NCBI RefSeq assembly: GCF_001426225.1
Contig: NZ_LMRT01000014.1
Coordinates: 337,514-401,513 of the forward strand
Length of the DNA: 64,000 nucleotides
Source: Allobosea sp. Leaf344
Lineage (GTDB): Bacteria; Pseudomonadota; Alphaproteobacteria; Rhizobiales; Beijerinckiaceae
Reading direction: 5' to 3'
A model generated the notes under the pieces. That model was not told where the DNA came from, made no database searches, and saw only the letters and a program-made list of their open reading frames with translations. Of this stretch, positions 54,932-64,000 are shown piece after piece. Within the stretch, counting starts at the first letter, position 1. Each line of letters begins with the position of its first letter. The translations under genes were made by a program, and so were the position numbers.

Positions 54932-55603
54932 TTACGGACGTGTCGTGGCAGGCTTGCTGGTATCGATGATGCGCTGCAGGGCGGCGCGGTCGCCGGCGCC
55001 GGGGGCTTCGGTCCGGCGCTGCGGATCGGAGGTCGGGCTGGCCGGGGTGCGCGGCTCCTCGGCCGGGGCCTCGGTCGGCTCGTCGCCGGTCTTCGGCTTC
55101 AGCCGCTGGATGAAGTCCGTGTTGATCTCGGCCGGCAGCATGGTCAGCAGCGAGCGCCCGGTCTGCTCCAGGATCGGCCGCGCCTTGGCGTCCCGCGCCC
55201 AGGGCGGCATCTTGGTGTCGCCGATCAGCGAGGAGAACAGGAGATAGCCGATCACCGCCAGCAGCAGCCCGCGCCCGGCGCCGAAGACGAAGCCGAGGGT
55301 GCGGTCCAAGGCGCCGATGCGCGAATCGAGGACAAAATCCGAAATCCGCGCCGTGATCAGCGAGACGATGATCAGCGTGACCAGGAACAGCGCCGCGATG
55401 GTGGCGATCAACGCAATGGTGTCGTTCGGAATATATTGCTTGGCGAGGGGCAGCAGCGAGGGGTGAAACACCCAGGCGACCGCGGCCGCCGCGGCCCAGG
55501 AGGCGATGGCGAGCACTTCGCGCGTCAGCCCCCTGACAGCGGCCAGCAACGCCGAGATCAGCACCACGCCGATGACGACGAGATCGAGAATTGTCACTGG
55601 CAT
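54932..55603 (-). CDS. cvpA: CvpA family membrane protein
   Basis: 223 residues: four membrane helices (ILDLVVIGVVLISALLAAVR, then VLAIASWAAAAAVAWVF, IALIATIAALFLVTLIIVSL and GRGLLLAVIGYLLFSSLIG) and a long polar, proline-rich tail. CvpA was named for colicin V production, and its gene is often found directly upstream of purF, as here (43-base gap). Its molecular role is unsettled; relatives act in envelope stress tolerance. No clear Shine-Dalgarno. Confidence 0.9.
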   Translation of the reverse strand: MPVTILDLVVIGVVLISALLAAVRGLTREVLAIASWAAAAAVAWVFHPSLLPLAKQYIPNDTIALIATIAALFLVTLIIVSLITARISDFVLDSRIGALDRTLGFVFGAGRGLLLAVIGYLLFSSLIGDTKMPPWARDAKARPILEQTGRSLLTMLPAEINTDFIQRLKPKTGDEPTEAPAEEPRTPASPTSDPQRRTEAPGAGDRAALQRIIDTSKPATTRP

Positions 55604-55708
55604 GGACGGGCCGCTTCGCTCGAATTGGGGATGGCCTGCAGCAAATGGGCGGGCCGCGTTGGTTTTGCTATACGCGCTCGCGTCCGCGGCGTCACCATAG
55701 CCGCGGCT

Positions 55709-57106
55709 TCATTTCACATCTCTGCGAGGCGCGCGCGCCGCGATATCGGCAACGAGCTCCGTGACATGGCCGAAGCGGCGCAGCATCAGCCCGCCGCCAT
55801 CCCCGGCATCGGCACCGCCGGCCGGCATCAGCGCCGCCTCGAAGCCGAGCTTGGACGCTTCGCGCAGCCGCGCGGCGGCGACCGAGACCGGCCGAATCGC
55901 GCCCGACAGGGCGATCTCGCCGAAATACACCGCCTCGGGCGGCAGGATCGCCCCCGTCAGCGACGAGACCAGCGCCGCCGCCACCGCGACATCGGCGGCC
56001 GGTTCGTTGACGCGCATGCCGCCAGCGACGTTGAGATAGACGTCGTGCTGGCCGAGCCGCAGCCCGCCATGCGTCTCGAGCACGGCGAGCACCATGGCGA
56101 GCCGGCTGTTCTCCCAGCCGACCACGGCGCGGCGCGGCGTCCCGAGCGAAGTCGGCGCGACCAGCGCCTGGATTTCGACCAGCACCGGCCGCGTCCCCTC
56201 GATCCCGGCGAAGACGGCAGCACCCGGCGCCGCCTGGTCGCGCCCGGCCAGGAACAGCGCCGAGGGGTTGGAGACCTCCGACAGGCCCATGCCGGTCATC
56301 TCGAAGACGCCGATCTCGTCGGTCGGCCCGAAGCGGTTCTTCTGCGCGCGCAGGATGCGGAAGGCGTGCACGCCTTCTCCCTCGAAGGAGAGCACGGCAT
56401 CGACCATATGCTCGACGACGCGCGGCCCGGCGATCTGGCCGTCCTTGGTGACGTGGCCGACGAGGATGAGGCAGGCGCCAGAGGTCTTGGCGTAGCGGAT
56501 CAGCGCCTGCGCCGAGCCGCGCACCTGCGTCACAGTGCCGGGCGCGCTCTCGACCTCGCCGGACCACATGGTCTGAATCGAATCGATCACCACCAGCGCC
56601 GGCCTGGTACCCTGGTTCAGCGTCGCGACGATATCCTCGACATTGGTCTCGGCGGCCAGGTCGACCGGCGCCTCGGCCAGCCCCATCCGCTCGGCGCGCA
56701 GCCGCACCTGCCCGGTCGATTCCTCGCCCGAGACATAGACGACGCGGCGCCCCGCCTGCGCCAGCGCCGCGCAGGCCTGCATCAGCAGGGTGGATTTGCC
56801 GATGCCGGGATTGCCGCCGATCAGCAGCACCGAGCCCGGCACGAAGCCGCCGCCGGTGACGCGGTCGAGCTCGCCGATGCCCGCGGTGATGCGCGGCGCG
56901 TCCTGGGTCTCGCCCTTCAGCGTCTCCAGCGCGAAGACACGCCCGCGCGCCCGTCCGCCGGCCGCCGGCCGGCCGCCCGGAACCGGCGCCGCCTGCGCCT
57001 CCTCCGACAGCGAGGACCAGGTGCCGCAGGCATCGCATTTGCCCTGCCAGCGATGATAGACCGCGCCGCAGGCCTGGCAGATATAGGTCGGTCCGCGCTT
57101 GGCCAT
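55709..57106 (-). CDS. radA: DNA repair protein RadA
   Basis: 465 residues. N-terminal zinc finger YICQACGAVYHRWQGKCDAC, RecA-type ATPase with Walker A GGNPGIGKSTLLMQ, the RadA-specific KNRFGPTDEIGVFEM motif and a C-terminal Lon-like domain (DVYLNVAGGMRVNEPAADVA). RadA drives branch migration during recombination. Its start overlaps no neighbour; alr lies upstream on the same strand. Confidence 0.96.
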   Translation of the reverse strand: MAKRGPTYICQACGAVYHRWQGKCDACGTWSSLSEEAQAAPVPGGRPAAGGRARGRVFALETLKGETQDAPRITAGIGELDRVTGGGFVPGSVLLIGGNPGIGKSTLLMQACAALAQAGRRVVYVSGEESTGQVRLRAERMGLAEAPVDLAAETNVEDIVATLNQGTRPALVVIDSIQTMWSGEVESAPGTVTQVRGSAQALIRYAKTSGACLILVGHVTKDGQIAGPRVVEHMVDAVLSFEGEGVHAFRILRAQKNRFGPTDEIGVFEMTGMGLSEVSNPSALFLAGRDQAAPGAAVFAGIEGTRPVLVEIQALVAPTSLGTPRRAVVGWENSRLAMVLAVLETHGGLRLGQHDVYLNVAGGMRVNEPAADVAVAAALVSSLTGAILPPEAVYFGEIALSGAIRPVSVAAARLREASKLGFEAALMPAGGADAGDGGGLMLRRFGHVTELVADIAARAPRRDVK

Positions 57107-57194
57107 CTAGCCGGCCCGCCCGCCGCGCGCCGGCAGGATGCGAGCGTGTTCCGGGATCGATGCCGTGGCGCTGCGGCAGGGCGCAGCCGCCGGC

Positions 57195-58316
57195 TCAGAG
57201 CCCGACATAGCGGCGGCCATAGCGGCGTCCGAGGCTGGTCAGGATCTCGTAGCCGATGGTCTTGGCGCCCGCTCCCACCGCCTCGAGATCGAGCGGCCCG
57301 CCGAGAAGCGTCACCGCCTCGCCGCGCGCCGCCGAAGGCGCATCGGTGACGTCGAGGATGATCAGATCCATCGAGACCGAGCCGACGAAGGGACAGGCGA
57401 CCCCGCCGACCAGCGCCGTGCCGCCGGGGAGGGCGTCGGTGCCGCTGGCATTGCGCGGATAGCCATCGGCATAGCCGAGGCAGATGGTGGCGAGGAGGCT
57501 GCGGCGGGGTGCCGTCCAGCGGCCATTATAGCCCACCTGCGCTCCGGCCTCGACGCTGCGCAGCTGGATGATGCGGGCCTCGAGGCCGACGACCTGGCGC
57601 ATCGGATTGGCGCGGCCCGGCGTCGGATTGCCGCCATAGAGCGCATAGCCCGGGCGGGTCAGGGCGTAGGAGGGGCAATCCGGCAGGAAATGGCCGGAGG
57701 AGTTCTTGAGCGAGGCCGGCAGCCCGGGAAAGGCCGCGGCGATCGTGGCGAAGTCGGCGGCCTGCCGCTCGCTGGCGGGATCGGCCTCGTCCTCGGAGGC
57801 CGAGAAATGCGTCATCAGCAGGCCGATCCCGGCGGCCGCGACCGCGTCATGCCCGCGCGCCAGATCGAGCGCTTCGGACGGCTGCAGGCCCAGCCGGTTC
57901 ATGCCGGTATCGACATGCAGGGCGGCCGGGCGCACCGCCGCGCCCGTCGCCCGGAAGCCGCTCCACTCCGCCAGCTCGTCCCGCGAGCCCAGCACCGGCG
58001 ACAGGGCGTGCTCGGCGTAGACCGCGCATCGACCAGGCAGCAGCCCGTTCAGCACATAGATCGTCGCCTCCGGCGCGACGCTGCGCGCCCTGATGCCCTC
58101 GGAGAGATGCGCGACGAAGAAGCTCCGGCAGCCGGCGCCGGAAAGCGCCGTGACCGCCGGCTCGATGCCGATGCCATAGGCGTCGGCCTTGACCACGGCG
58201 CCCGCTTCGCTCCCCGCCAGCGCCGCCAGCTGGCGCCAATTCGCCACCAGCGCGCCGAGATCGACGGTCAGCGTCGCGGCGTCGGTGTGGGGCTGGACCG
58301 TGTCGAAGCGGCTCAT
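57195..58316 (-). CDS. alr: alanine racemase
   Basis: 373 residues. PLP lysine at residue 43 in AVVKADAYGIG; HVDTGMNRLGL; the second catalytic residue Tyr in AQVGYNGRWTAP; and CLGYADGYPRN. It makes D-alanine for peptidoglycan. The start overlaps the dnaB stop by four bases (ATGA), giving the dnaB-alr-radA order found across Rhizobiales. The PLP block reads KADAYGIG where most racemases have KANAYGHG. Confidence 0.95.
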   Translation of the reverse strand: MSRFDTVQPHTDAATLTVDLGALVANWRQLAALAGSEAGAVVKADAYGIGIEPAVTALSGAGCRSFFVAHLSEGIRARSVAPEATIYVLNGLLPGRCAVYAEHALSPVLGSRDELAEWSGFRATGAAVRPAALHVDTGMNRLGLQPSEALDLARGHDAVAAAGIGLLMTHFSASEDEADPASERQAADFATIAAAFPGLPASLKNSSGHFLPDCPSYALTRPGYALYGGNPTPGRANPMRQVVGLEARIIQLRSVEAGAQVGYNGRWTAPRRSLLATICLGYADGYPRNASGTDALPGGTALVGGVACPFVGSVSMDLIILDVTDAPSAARGEAVTLLGGPLDLEAVGAGAKTIGYEILTSLGRRYGRRYVGL

Positions 58317-59800
58317 AGACGATCCGGCAGATGCGATTCATCGGCGCGGTCGGAGAAGCGCGTGACATCGGCGTCGAATTGCAGCTGCACCGTGCCGGTG
58401 GGGCCGTGGCGCTGCTTGCCGATGATCAGCTCGGCCAGCCCATGCGCCTGCTCCATCTCGATCTGCCATTTATTGTGCTCTTCGGTGCCGGGGCGCGGCT
58501 CCTTGCCCTTGAGGTAATATTCCTCGCGATAGACGAACATCACCACGTCGGCATCCTGCTCGATCGAGCCGGATTCGCGCAGATCCGACAATTGCGGGCG
58601 CTTGTCGTCGCGGCTCTCGACCTGGCGCGAGAGCTGCGACAGCGCGATGATCGGCACCGACAGCTCCTTGGCCAGCGCCTTCAGGCTGGTGGTGATCTCG
58701 GTCAGCTCCTGCACGCGGTTCTGGCCGTTCTTGCCGGAGCCCGAGAGCAGCTGGAGATAGTCGATGAACAGGACGTCCAGCCCCTTCTGGCGCTTGAGCC
58801 GGCGGGCGCGGGCGACGAGCTGGGCGATCGAGATGCCGCCGGTCTGGTCGATATAGAGCGGCAGCTTCTCGATCTGCGCCGCGACATCGGTCAGCCGCGC
58901 GAAATCGGCCTCGGTGATACGGCCCTGCCTGATCTTGTAGGAGGAGATGCCGGACTGCTCGGCGACGATACGCGTGGCCAGCTGGTCGGCCGACATTTCC
59001 AGCGAGAAGAAGGCGACGATGCCGCCGTCGACGCTCTTGATCGAGCCGTCGGGCTGGCGCTCGCCGCGCCAGTTCTTGGCGATGTTGAAGGCGATGTTGG
59101 TGGCGAGCGAGGTCTTGCCCATGGCCGGGCGCCCGGCCAGCACGATCAGGTCCGAAGGCTGCAGCCCGCCCATGCGCTGGTCGAGGTCGCGCAGCCCGGA
59201 CGAAATGCCGGACAGGCCGCCGGCGCGCTGATAGGCGCTCGCCGCCATGTCGATGGCGAGGCGCAGCGCCCCGTCGAATTTCTGGAAGCCGCCCTCGTAG
59301 CGGCCTTTTTCCGCCAGCTCGTAGAGCTTGCGCTCGGCCTCCTCGATCTGCTCGCGCGGCGGCAGGTCGACCGGCGCGTCATAGGCGACGTTGACCAGAT
59401 CCTCGCCGACGCCGATCAGCTGGCGGCGGATGGCGAGGTCGTAGACGGTGCGCCCGTAATCCTGGGCGTTGATCACGGTCGTCGCTTCGGCCGCCAGCCG
59501 CGCCAGATATTGCGAGGCGGTGATGCCGCCGAGATCCATCTCGCCGACGAAGGTCTTCAGCGTGATCGGCGTGGCGATCTTGCCGGCGCGGATCAGGCTC
59601 GCCATCAGCTCGAAGACGCGCTGGTGGATCGGCTCGAAGAAATGCTCCGGCAGCAGGAAATCGGAAACCCGGTAGAAAGCCTCGTTATTGACCAGGATCG
59701 CGCCCAGCAGCGCCTGCTCGGCCTCGATGTTCTGGGGCTGGACGCGGTAATCCGGCTCGCGAGTGTCGAGGCGGGCGACGAGGGCGGTTGCTGTGGCCAT
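58313..59800 (-). CDS. dnaB: replicative DNA helicase DnaB
   Basis: 495 residues from ATG 59800. N-terminal domain PQNIEAEQALLGAILVNNEA, then the RecA-type motor with Walker A LAGRPAMGKTSLATNIAFN, FFSLEMSADQLATRI, VLFIDYLQLLSG (Walker B) and LSDLRESGSIEQDADVVMFV. The hexamer unwinds DNA at the fork. The open frame reaches 59857 but lacks support. No intein or other insertion is present. Confidence 0.97.
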   Translation of the reverse strand: MATATALVARLDTREPDYRVQPQNIEAEQALLGAILVNNEAFYRVSDFLLPEHFFEPIHQRVFELMASLIRAGKIATPITLKTFVGEMDLGGITASQYLARLAAEATTVINAQDYGRTVYDLAIRRQLIGVGEDLVNVAYDAPVDLPPREQIEEAERKLYELAEKGRYEGGFQKFDGALRLAIDMAASAYQRAGGLSGISSGLRDLDQRMGGLQPSDLIVLAGRPAMGKTSLATNIAFNIAKNWRGERQPDGSIKSVDGGIVAFFSLEMSADQLATRIVAEQSGISSYKIRQGRITEADFARLTDVAAQIEKLPLYIDQTGGISIAQLVARARRLKRQKGLDVLFIDYLQLLSGSGKNGQNRVQELTEITTSLKALAKELSVPIIALSQLSRQVESRDDKRPQLSDLRESGSIEQDADVVMFVYREEYYLKGKEPRPGTEEHNKWQIEMEQAHGLAELIIGKQRHGPTGTVQLQFDADVTRFSDRADESHLPDRL

Positions 59801-59965
59801 GGCCTTCGATAGGTCAGAATCGGCGGGCAGGGAAACCGAAACAAAAAGAGAACACAAGATTTAGGCGGAACTCTGCCCGCTGTCCACAGGCCGGCTGCGT
59901 CCCCGCTATCGGCGCCGACCGATTCTGCCTCCTGCGCGCGTGCCGCGCCTGCCGCCGGGCCCATG

Positions 59966-59996
59966 AAAAAGGGCGCCGCGATCGCTCGCGGCGCCC
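59966..59996 (-). terminator. strong intrinsic terminator of the rpsF-rpsR-DUF2232-rplI operon
   Basis: GGGCGCCGCGA and TCGCGGCGCCC pair perfectly over 11 bases around a four-base loop; on the minus strand five T follow. It lies 27 bases beyond the rplI stop. The plus-strand side also has CTGTTTTC, so it may work weakly in the other direction. Confidence 0.88.
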
Positions 59997-60023
59997 CTGT
60001 TTTCGGTCCGGCGTCGCGTGCGA

Positions 60024-60587
60024 TCAGCGATCGTCTTCGCCGGCCTCGGCCAGCGCGGCGCCGACCTCGAGCCCGAGATCGTCGAGGTCGAACTCCTCGC
60101 GGGCGGTGACGTTCTCGCCGCGGACCTGGCGCTCGGCCTCCTCGGCGGAGCGGGCGACGTTGATCGTCACCGTCACCGAGACTTCAGGGTGCAGCACGAC
60201 CGGGACGGTGTGCAGGCCGAGCGTCTTGATCGGCGCGTTGAGCGTGACCTGGCTGCGCGCGACGTTGAAGCCGTCGGCGGTCAGCGATTCCGCGATGTCG
60301 CGGGTCGAGACCGAGCCGTAGAGCACGCCGGACTCGCCGGACTGGCGCAGGATCACGACCGAATGCCCGTTCAGCGTCTCGGCGACCGATTCGGCCTCCG
60401 ACTTCAGCTCGAGATTGCGGGTCTCGAGCTCGAGCTTCTGGCTTTCGAAGCGCTTGCGGTTCTCTTCGGTGGCGCGCAGCGCCTTGCCGCGGGCGAGCAG
60501 GTAGTTGCGGCCGAAGCCGTCGCGGACGCGGACGACTTCGCCCATCTGGCCGAGCTTGGCGACGCGTTCGAGCAGGATCACTTCCAT
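60024..60587 (-). CDS. rplI: 50S ribosomal protein L9
   Basis: 187 residues. [20 protein letters not shown] and [20 protein letters not shown] are the L9 N-terminal domain; a long charged helix follows; the C-terminal domain contains [20 protein letters not shown] and [20 protein letters not shown]. About 35 extra acidic residues at the end ([20 protein letters not shown]) extend beyond the E. coli protein. Last gene of the S6/S18 operon. Confidence 0.97.
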   Translation of the reverse strand: MEVILLERVAKLGQMGEVVRVRDGFGRNYLLARGKALRATEENRKRFESQKLELETRNLELKSEAESVAETLNGHSVVILRQSGESGVLYGSVSTRDIAESLTADGFNVARSQVTLNAPIKTLGLHTVPVVLHPEVSVTVTINVARSAEEAERQVRGENVTAREEFDLDDLGLEVGAALAEAGEDDR

Positions 60588-60620
60588 GGTCTTCTTCTCC
60601 GTGATGAGTCTGGTGGATGG

Positions 60621-61562
60621 TCAGGCGTTGGGTGGTGGCGGGGGAGCCAGCCGCTTGCGCAGGCTGAACAGGGTGTCGAGGAAGCCGGCCAGGACCAGCA
60701 GGGGGGTCAGCACGGCCTGCATCACGACGAGCGCGACATACACCGAGATCAGCATCGGCATGCGCCAGGGCCGGCCGCGCGAGGCGTCGTGCAGGAAAGC
60801 GAGGCCGGTGAACATGAAGGCGGCGAGCAGCGCGCCGGTCAGCGCCGCGCCGGCGACGCCGATGAAGCCGCCCAGCGCCGAGGCGACCAGCGCCAGCACC
60901 AGCAGCAGCAGGGCCTGGCGGGGCAGGGCGGTGGAGGGGATGAAGGGCCAGGGCCGCGCCAGACGGCCCGAGACCTGCACCACCTTGGCGGCGATCCAGA
61001 GATTGAGCGCGATGGTGGTGACGAAGGAGGCGCCGATGCCGACCGGAACGGCCGGGGCCAGCGTCTGCGCGAGATCGCGCACGCCGACATCGGAGGGCAG
61101 GTTGACCAGCTTGGCCCGCGACATCTCGGTCAGCAGGTTCTCGATCATCCGGGTGATGACGCCGCGATAAGATTCGTAATCGGTGGTCATCACCAGCGCG
61201 CTGCCGACCGTGACCAGGGCCGCCGTACCGGCGATCCAGAGCAGCAGCCGGCCGAGTGGGTACCATTCGACGCCATGCTCCTCCTGCCGTGCGAGCAGCG
61301 CGAGATAGGCGATCCACCAGGCGGGGAGGGCGATGATCACGGCATAGGCGGCGCCGGCCGAGGCCACGAGCACGATGGCGATGGCGATCGCCCCGGTGAG
61401 GCTGGCGACGAGGCCCGACCGGTGGTTCCAGCCCAGCGCGGCGATGAAGATGGGAAGCGGGGCCGCGGAGTACAGCAGCAGCGCCAGCGGCGATCCCGTG
61501 ATCACCACTGCGAAGAGCAGAGCCGAAACGAGGCCTGCGCCGATGCCGACGGTTGCGAGCAT
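60621..61562 (-). CDS. DUF2232 multi-pass membrane protein
   Basis: 313 residues with about eight hydrophobic segments (LVSALLFAVVITGSPLALLL, AVIIALPAWWIAYLALLARQ, LLLLVLALVASALGGFIGVA and others) and a proline-rich end. In Rhizobiales a DUF2232 gene sits between rpsR and rplI, which is exactly its place here (33 bases before rplI). The function is unknown; membership of the ribosomal operon implies growth-linked expression. Confidence 0.88.
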   Translation of the reverse strand: MLATVGIGAGLVSALLFAVVITGSPLALLLYSAAPLPIFIAALGWNHRSGLVASLTGAIAIAIVLVASAGAAYAVIIALPAWWIAYLALLARQEEHGVEWYPLGRLLLWIAGTAALVTVGSALVMTTDYESYRGVITRMIENLLTEMSRAKLVNLPSDVGVRDLAQTLAPAVPVGIGASFVTTIALNLWIAAKVVQVSGRLARPWPFIPSTALPRQALLLLVLALVASALGGFIGVAGAALTGALLAAFMFTGLAFLHDASRGRPWRMPMLISVYVALVVMQAVLTPLLVLAGFLDTLFSLRKRLAPPPPPNA

Positions 61563-61717
61563 GTCCTGTCCTGCTGTCCCGCTGCTCGCAGCCTCGCGGC
61601 CGGCAGGGTGAGAGGCGCTTTCGCCTCAACGAACCAGGCGGGGTTTCACCGCCGGGCGACCAGATGGAAAGAGAAGGCCCGGCGGCGCCCGAAGACGCCG
61701 CCGGAAAACGTATGAGC

Positions 61718-61963
61718 TCAGCGGATGACGTAGGGCAGCAGGCCGAGGAAGCGGGCGCGCTTGATGGCCTGGGCCAGCTCGCGCTGCTTCTTGGCCGACA
61801 CCGCGGTGATCCGCGACGGCACGATCTTGCCGCGCTCCGAGATGTAGCGCGAGAGCAGGCGCACATCCTTGTAGTCGATCTTCGGGGCGCCCTCGCCCGA
61901 GAAGGGGCAGGATTTGCGGCGGCGGAAGAAGGGGCGGCGTGCGCCGGCTGATGCAGTCGACAT
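61718..61963 (-). CDS. rpsR: 30S ribosomal protein S18
   Basis: 81 residues. [40 protein letters not shown] and [20 protein letters not shown] cover nearly the whole S18 family signature. It pairs with S6 on the platform of the small subunit. Only three bases separate it from rpsF. Confidence 0.98.
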   Translation of the reverse strand: MSTASAGARRPFFRRRKSCPFSGEGAPKIDYKDVRLLSRYISERGKIVPSRITAVSAKKQRELAQAIKRARFLGLLPYVIR

Positions 61964-61966
61964 GGC

Positions 61967-62422
61967 TCAGGCCTCCGCGCCGGTGGTTTCGGTGGTCTCG
62001 TCGTCGCGACGCGGGCGGTCGCGACGTGGGCCGCGATCGAAGCGATCGCCGCCGCCGCTGCGGTCGAAGCGGTCGCCCCGCTCGCCGCGATCGTCACGGT
62101 CGCGCTTCTGCAGCATGGCCGACTGGCCTTCCTCGAGCTCCTCGACGCGCACGGTCAGGAAGCGCAGCACATCTTCGTTGATGCGCATCTGGCGCTCCAT
62201 CTCCAGCACGGCGGCGGAGGGGGCGTCGATGTTCAGCAGCGAGTAATGCGCCTTGCGGTTCTTCTTGATGCGATAGCCCAGCGACTTCACGCCCCAATAC
62301 TCGACCTTGGGAACCGAACCGCCATTCGCCTCGATGATGCCCTTGAACTGCTCGACAAGGGTCTCGACCTGCTGCGCGCTGACGTCTTGTCGCGCGAGCA
62401 TGATATGCTCGTACAATGCCAT
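61967..62422 (-). CDS. rpsF: 30S ribosomal protein S6
   Basis: 151 residues from ATG 62422 (AGAAGGG upstream); the longer open frame to 62635 is intergenic. The S6 fold spans the first 100 residues ([56 protein letters not shown]). The remainder is an Arg/Asp/Gly-rich tail with DRFDR repeats, much longer than in E. coli. First gene of the operon, divergent from fabD. Confidence 0.97.
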   Translation of the reverse strand: MALYEHIMLARQDVSAQQVETLVEQFKGIIEANGGSVPKVEYWGVKSLGYRIKKNRKAHYSLLNIDAPSAAVLEMERQMRINEDVLRFLTVRVEELEEGQSAMLQKRDRDDRGERGDRFDRSGGGDRFDRGPRRDRPRRDDETTETTGAEA

Positions 62423-62770
62423 TGATTGGCCCTTCTGTTTCACCTGCTTCGCCCGGCGCGGAGCCCTCCGAGCCCTGGAACAGGCCCGACAGGATTTCAT
62501 CGAAGGCGGAGACACGGGATGACGGCGCCTGGAGAAGAGCCTGCGAGCCGTGCCTGCGGGCAGGACTCGCCATCCGTTCAGCCTCCGGCCGAACAAGCAG
62601 GGCTGCTCGATACAGCGTCGCCTTGCCCCGCGCAACCGAAATCGCGGCGGTAACCCTGTGAATTTGCATAAAATACCGGCTGAAAGCTTGACGAGGGCGC
62701 GCCTGCAATGTGACAGCGCCGGTCCGACGCTGTTTTACCCGCCGTTAATCCTTCAGTCGACCGAGGGCAC
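62423..62770. other. intergenic region between divergent rpsF and fabD
   Basis: 348 bases with no gene I can support. The open frames on both strands are GC-driven. The only AT-rich segment, 62660-62676 (AATTTGCATAAAATA), is the most likely promoter core. TTGACG at 62688-62693 points towards fabD but lacks a good -10. The rpsF leader may hold an S6:S18 autoregulatory structure; I could not identify one by eye. Confidence 0.4.
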
Positions 62771-63715
62771 ATGACCATCGCTTTCATCTTCCCGGGACAG
62801 GGCTCGCAGGCCGTCGGCATGGGCAAGAGCCTCGCCGAGCAGTTTCCCGCCGCGCGCGCCGTCTTCTCCGAGGTCGACGACGCCCTGTCGCAGAAGCTCT
62901 CGACGCTGATGTTCGAGGGACCCCTCGACGAGCTGACCCTCACGGCGAACGCCCAGCCGGCGCTGATGGCGGCGAGCCTCGCCGTGCTGCGCGTGCTGGA
63001 GGCGGAGGCCGGGCTCTCGATCGGCCGCGACGCGGCCTTCGTGGCCGGCCATTCGCTCGGCGAATATTCGGCGCTCGCCGCGGCTGGCGCGCTGACGGTG
63101 GCCGACGCCGCCCGCCTGCTGCGGATCCGCGGCGACGCCATGCAGAAGGCGGTGCCGGCGGGCGAGGGCGCGATGGCCGCGCTGCTCGGTGCGGAGCTCG
63201 ATCTCGCCCGCGCGATCGCCGCGGATGCGGCGCAGGGCGAGGTCTGCGAGGCGGCCAACGACAATGGCGGCGGCCAGGTCGTGCTCTCCGGCGCCAAAGC
63301 CGCCGTCGAGCGCGCCATCCTCCTCGCCGGCGAGCGCGGCGTGCGGCGCGCCATGCTGCTGCCCGTCTCCGCGCCCTTCCATTGCGCGCTGATGCAGCCG
63401 GCGGCCGCGCTGATGCGCGATGCGCTGGCGCAGGTGGAGCTGAAGGCCCCCGCCGTGCCGGTGATGGCCAATGTCGGGGCGGCGCCCTTGTCCGATCCCG
63501 ACGCGATCCGCGCCTCGCTCGTCGCGCAGGTCACGGGCACGGTGCGCTGGCGCGAATGCGTGCTCGCCATGGCAGCCGCCGGAGTGACCGAATTCATCGA
63601 GCTCGGCAGCGGCAAGGTGCTGGCCGGGTTGGTCAAGCGCATCGTCGCGGGCGGCGCCACCATGTCGGTGGGAACCGCCGACGACGTGGCGGCTTATAAG
63701 GCGCGGTCCAACTGA
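62771..63715 (+). CDS. fabD: malonyl-CoA:ACP transacylase
   Basis: 314 residues. IAFIFPGQGSQAVGMGKSLA, the active-site serine in VAGHSLGEYSALAAAGAL, the catalytic His region LPVSAPFHCALMQPAA and VPVMANVGAAPLSD identify FabD, which loads malonyl groups onto ACP for fatty acid synthesis. GAGGGC lies before the ATG. fabG follows 33 bases later in the conserved fabD-fabG order. Confidence 0.97.
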   Translation: MTIAFIFPGQGSQAVGMGKSLAEQFPAARAVFSEVDDALSQKLSTLMFEGPLDELTLTANAQPALMAASLAVLRVLEAEAGLSIGRDAAFVAGHSLGEYSALAAAGALTVADAARLLRIRGDAMQKAVPAGEGAMAALLGAELDLARAIAADAAQGEVCEAANDNGGGQVVLSGAKAAVERAILLAGERGVRRAMLLPVSAPFHCALMQPAAALMRDALAQVELKAPAVPVMANVGAAPLSDPDAIRASLVAQVTGTVRWRECVLAMAAAGVTEFIELGSGKVLAGLVKRIVAGGATMSVGTADDVAAYKARSN

Positions 63716-63748
63716 CAACGGCGGAAAGCCGGAGCACGGGGAGAGACG

Positions 63749-64000
63749 ATGTTTGAGCTCACGGGGAAGAAGGCGCTGGTGACCGGCGCGACGGGCGGGC
63801 TCGGCGGCGAGATCGCCAGGCTGCTGCACCGGCAGGGCGCATCGGTGGCGCTGTCGGGCACGCGGGTCGAGGCGCTGGAGGCGCTGGCGGCCGAACTCGG
63901 CGAGCGGGCCTTCGTCACGCCCTGCAACCTCTCCGACAAGGATTCGGTCGAAGCGCTTGTCCCTGCGGCGGAGGCCGCGCTGGGCGGGCTCGACATCCTC
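63749..64000 (+). CDS. fabG: 3-oxoacyl-ACP reductase FabG (truncated by window end)
   Basis: The first 84 residues are visible. MFELTGKKALVTGATGGLGG carries the TGxxxGxG cofactor motif, and the chain runs to GGLDIL where the window ends. GGGGAGAG precedes the ATG. Downstream of fabD this is the housekeeping ketoacyl-ACP reductase. The catalytic Ser-Tyr-Lys lies outside the window. Confidence 0.93.
   Translation, partial: MFELTGKKALVTGATGGLGGEIARLLHRQGASVALSGTRVEALEALAAELGERAFVTPCNLSDKDSVEALVPAAEAALGGLDIL

Overview
The window is GC-rich chromosomal DNA from an alphaproteobacterium of the order Hyphomicrobiales (Rhizobiales). The evidence is gene order: fabG-fabD / rpsF-rpsR-DUF2232-rplI-dnaB-alr-radA-cvpA-purF, purMN next to an AI-2E permease and hdaA, and pyrB-pyrC'-plsY-dprA followed by topA. 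A Bosea-like genome is my best guess, but that rests on gene content only. I see no tRNA, rRNA, CRISPR, insertion sequence or prophage gene.

Layout. (1) 1-5507: an aromatic-CoA island. An SDR, a MarR regulator, an enoyl-CoA-hydratase-like enzyme and an acyl-CoA dehydrogenase run leftward. They diverge from a fused FAD-monooxygenase/old-yellow-enzyme protein of the salicylyl-CoA / 2-aminobenzoyl-CoA hydroxylase type. Near-identical operator-like palindromes sit in front of both transcripts. (2) 5601-10016: a small secreted protein, a VOC dioxygenase, a two-subunit TPP decarboxylase like sulfopyruvate decarboxylase (ComDE), a 3-hydroxyisobutyrate-dehydrogenase-type reductase and a quinone reductase. 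(3) 10030-20569: housekeeping genes (topA, pyrB, a DHOase-like pseudoenzyme, plsY, dprA, ruvX), an AEC transporter and three tyrosine/glycine/arginine-rich secreted proteins. (4) 20628-27265: a 3-sulfolactate degradation module: TTT binding protein and GntR regulator leftward; suyA, suyB, a YeiH-type sulfate exporter, slcC and comC rightward. A perfect 14-bp palindrome lies between the two arms. The two dehydrogenases would interconvert sulfolactate enantiomers through sulfopyruvate, SuyAB would release sulfite plus pyruvate, and the exporter would remove sulfate. (5) 27335-43637: adenine deaminase, an MBL hydrolase, gatC-gatA separated from gatB by an RND efflux operon, two GNATs, small secreted proteins, ndk, and a MerR/CDF metal pair with a textbook MerR-type operator. 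(6) 43703-48313: an MipA porin-like protein, an orphan molybdopterin oxidoreductase and a WYL regulator. (7) 48247-64000: purine synthesis (purN, purM, purF), hdaA, radA, alr, dnaB, the rpsF operon with a strong terminator, and fabD-fabG running off the end.

The most interesting parts are the two catabolic islands and their operators, and the possible metabolic link between the ComDE-like enzyme and the sulfolactate module. Start sites were often moved inward from the longest open frame, using Shine-Dalgarno position and family N-termini. Product names come from sequence motifs and remembered family features; no database search was run.
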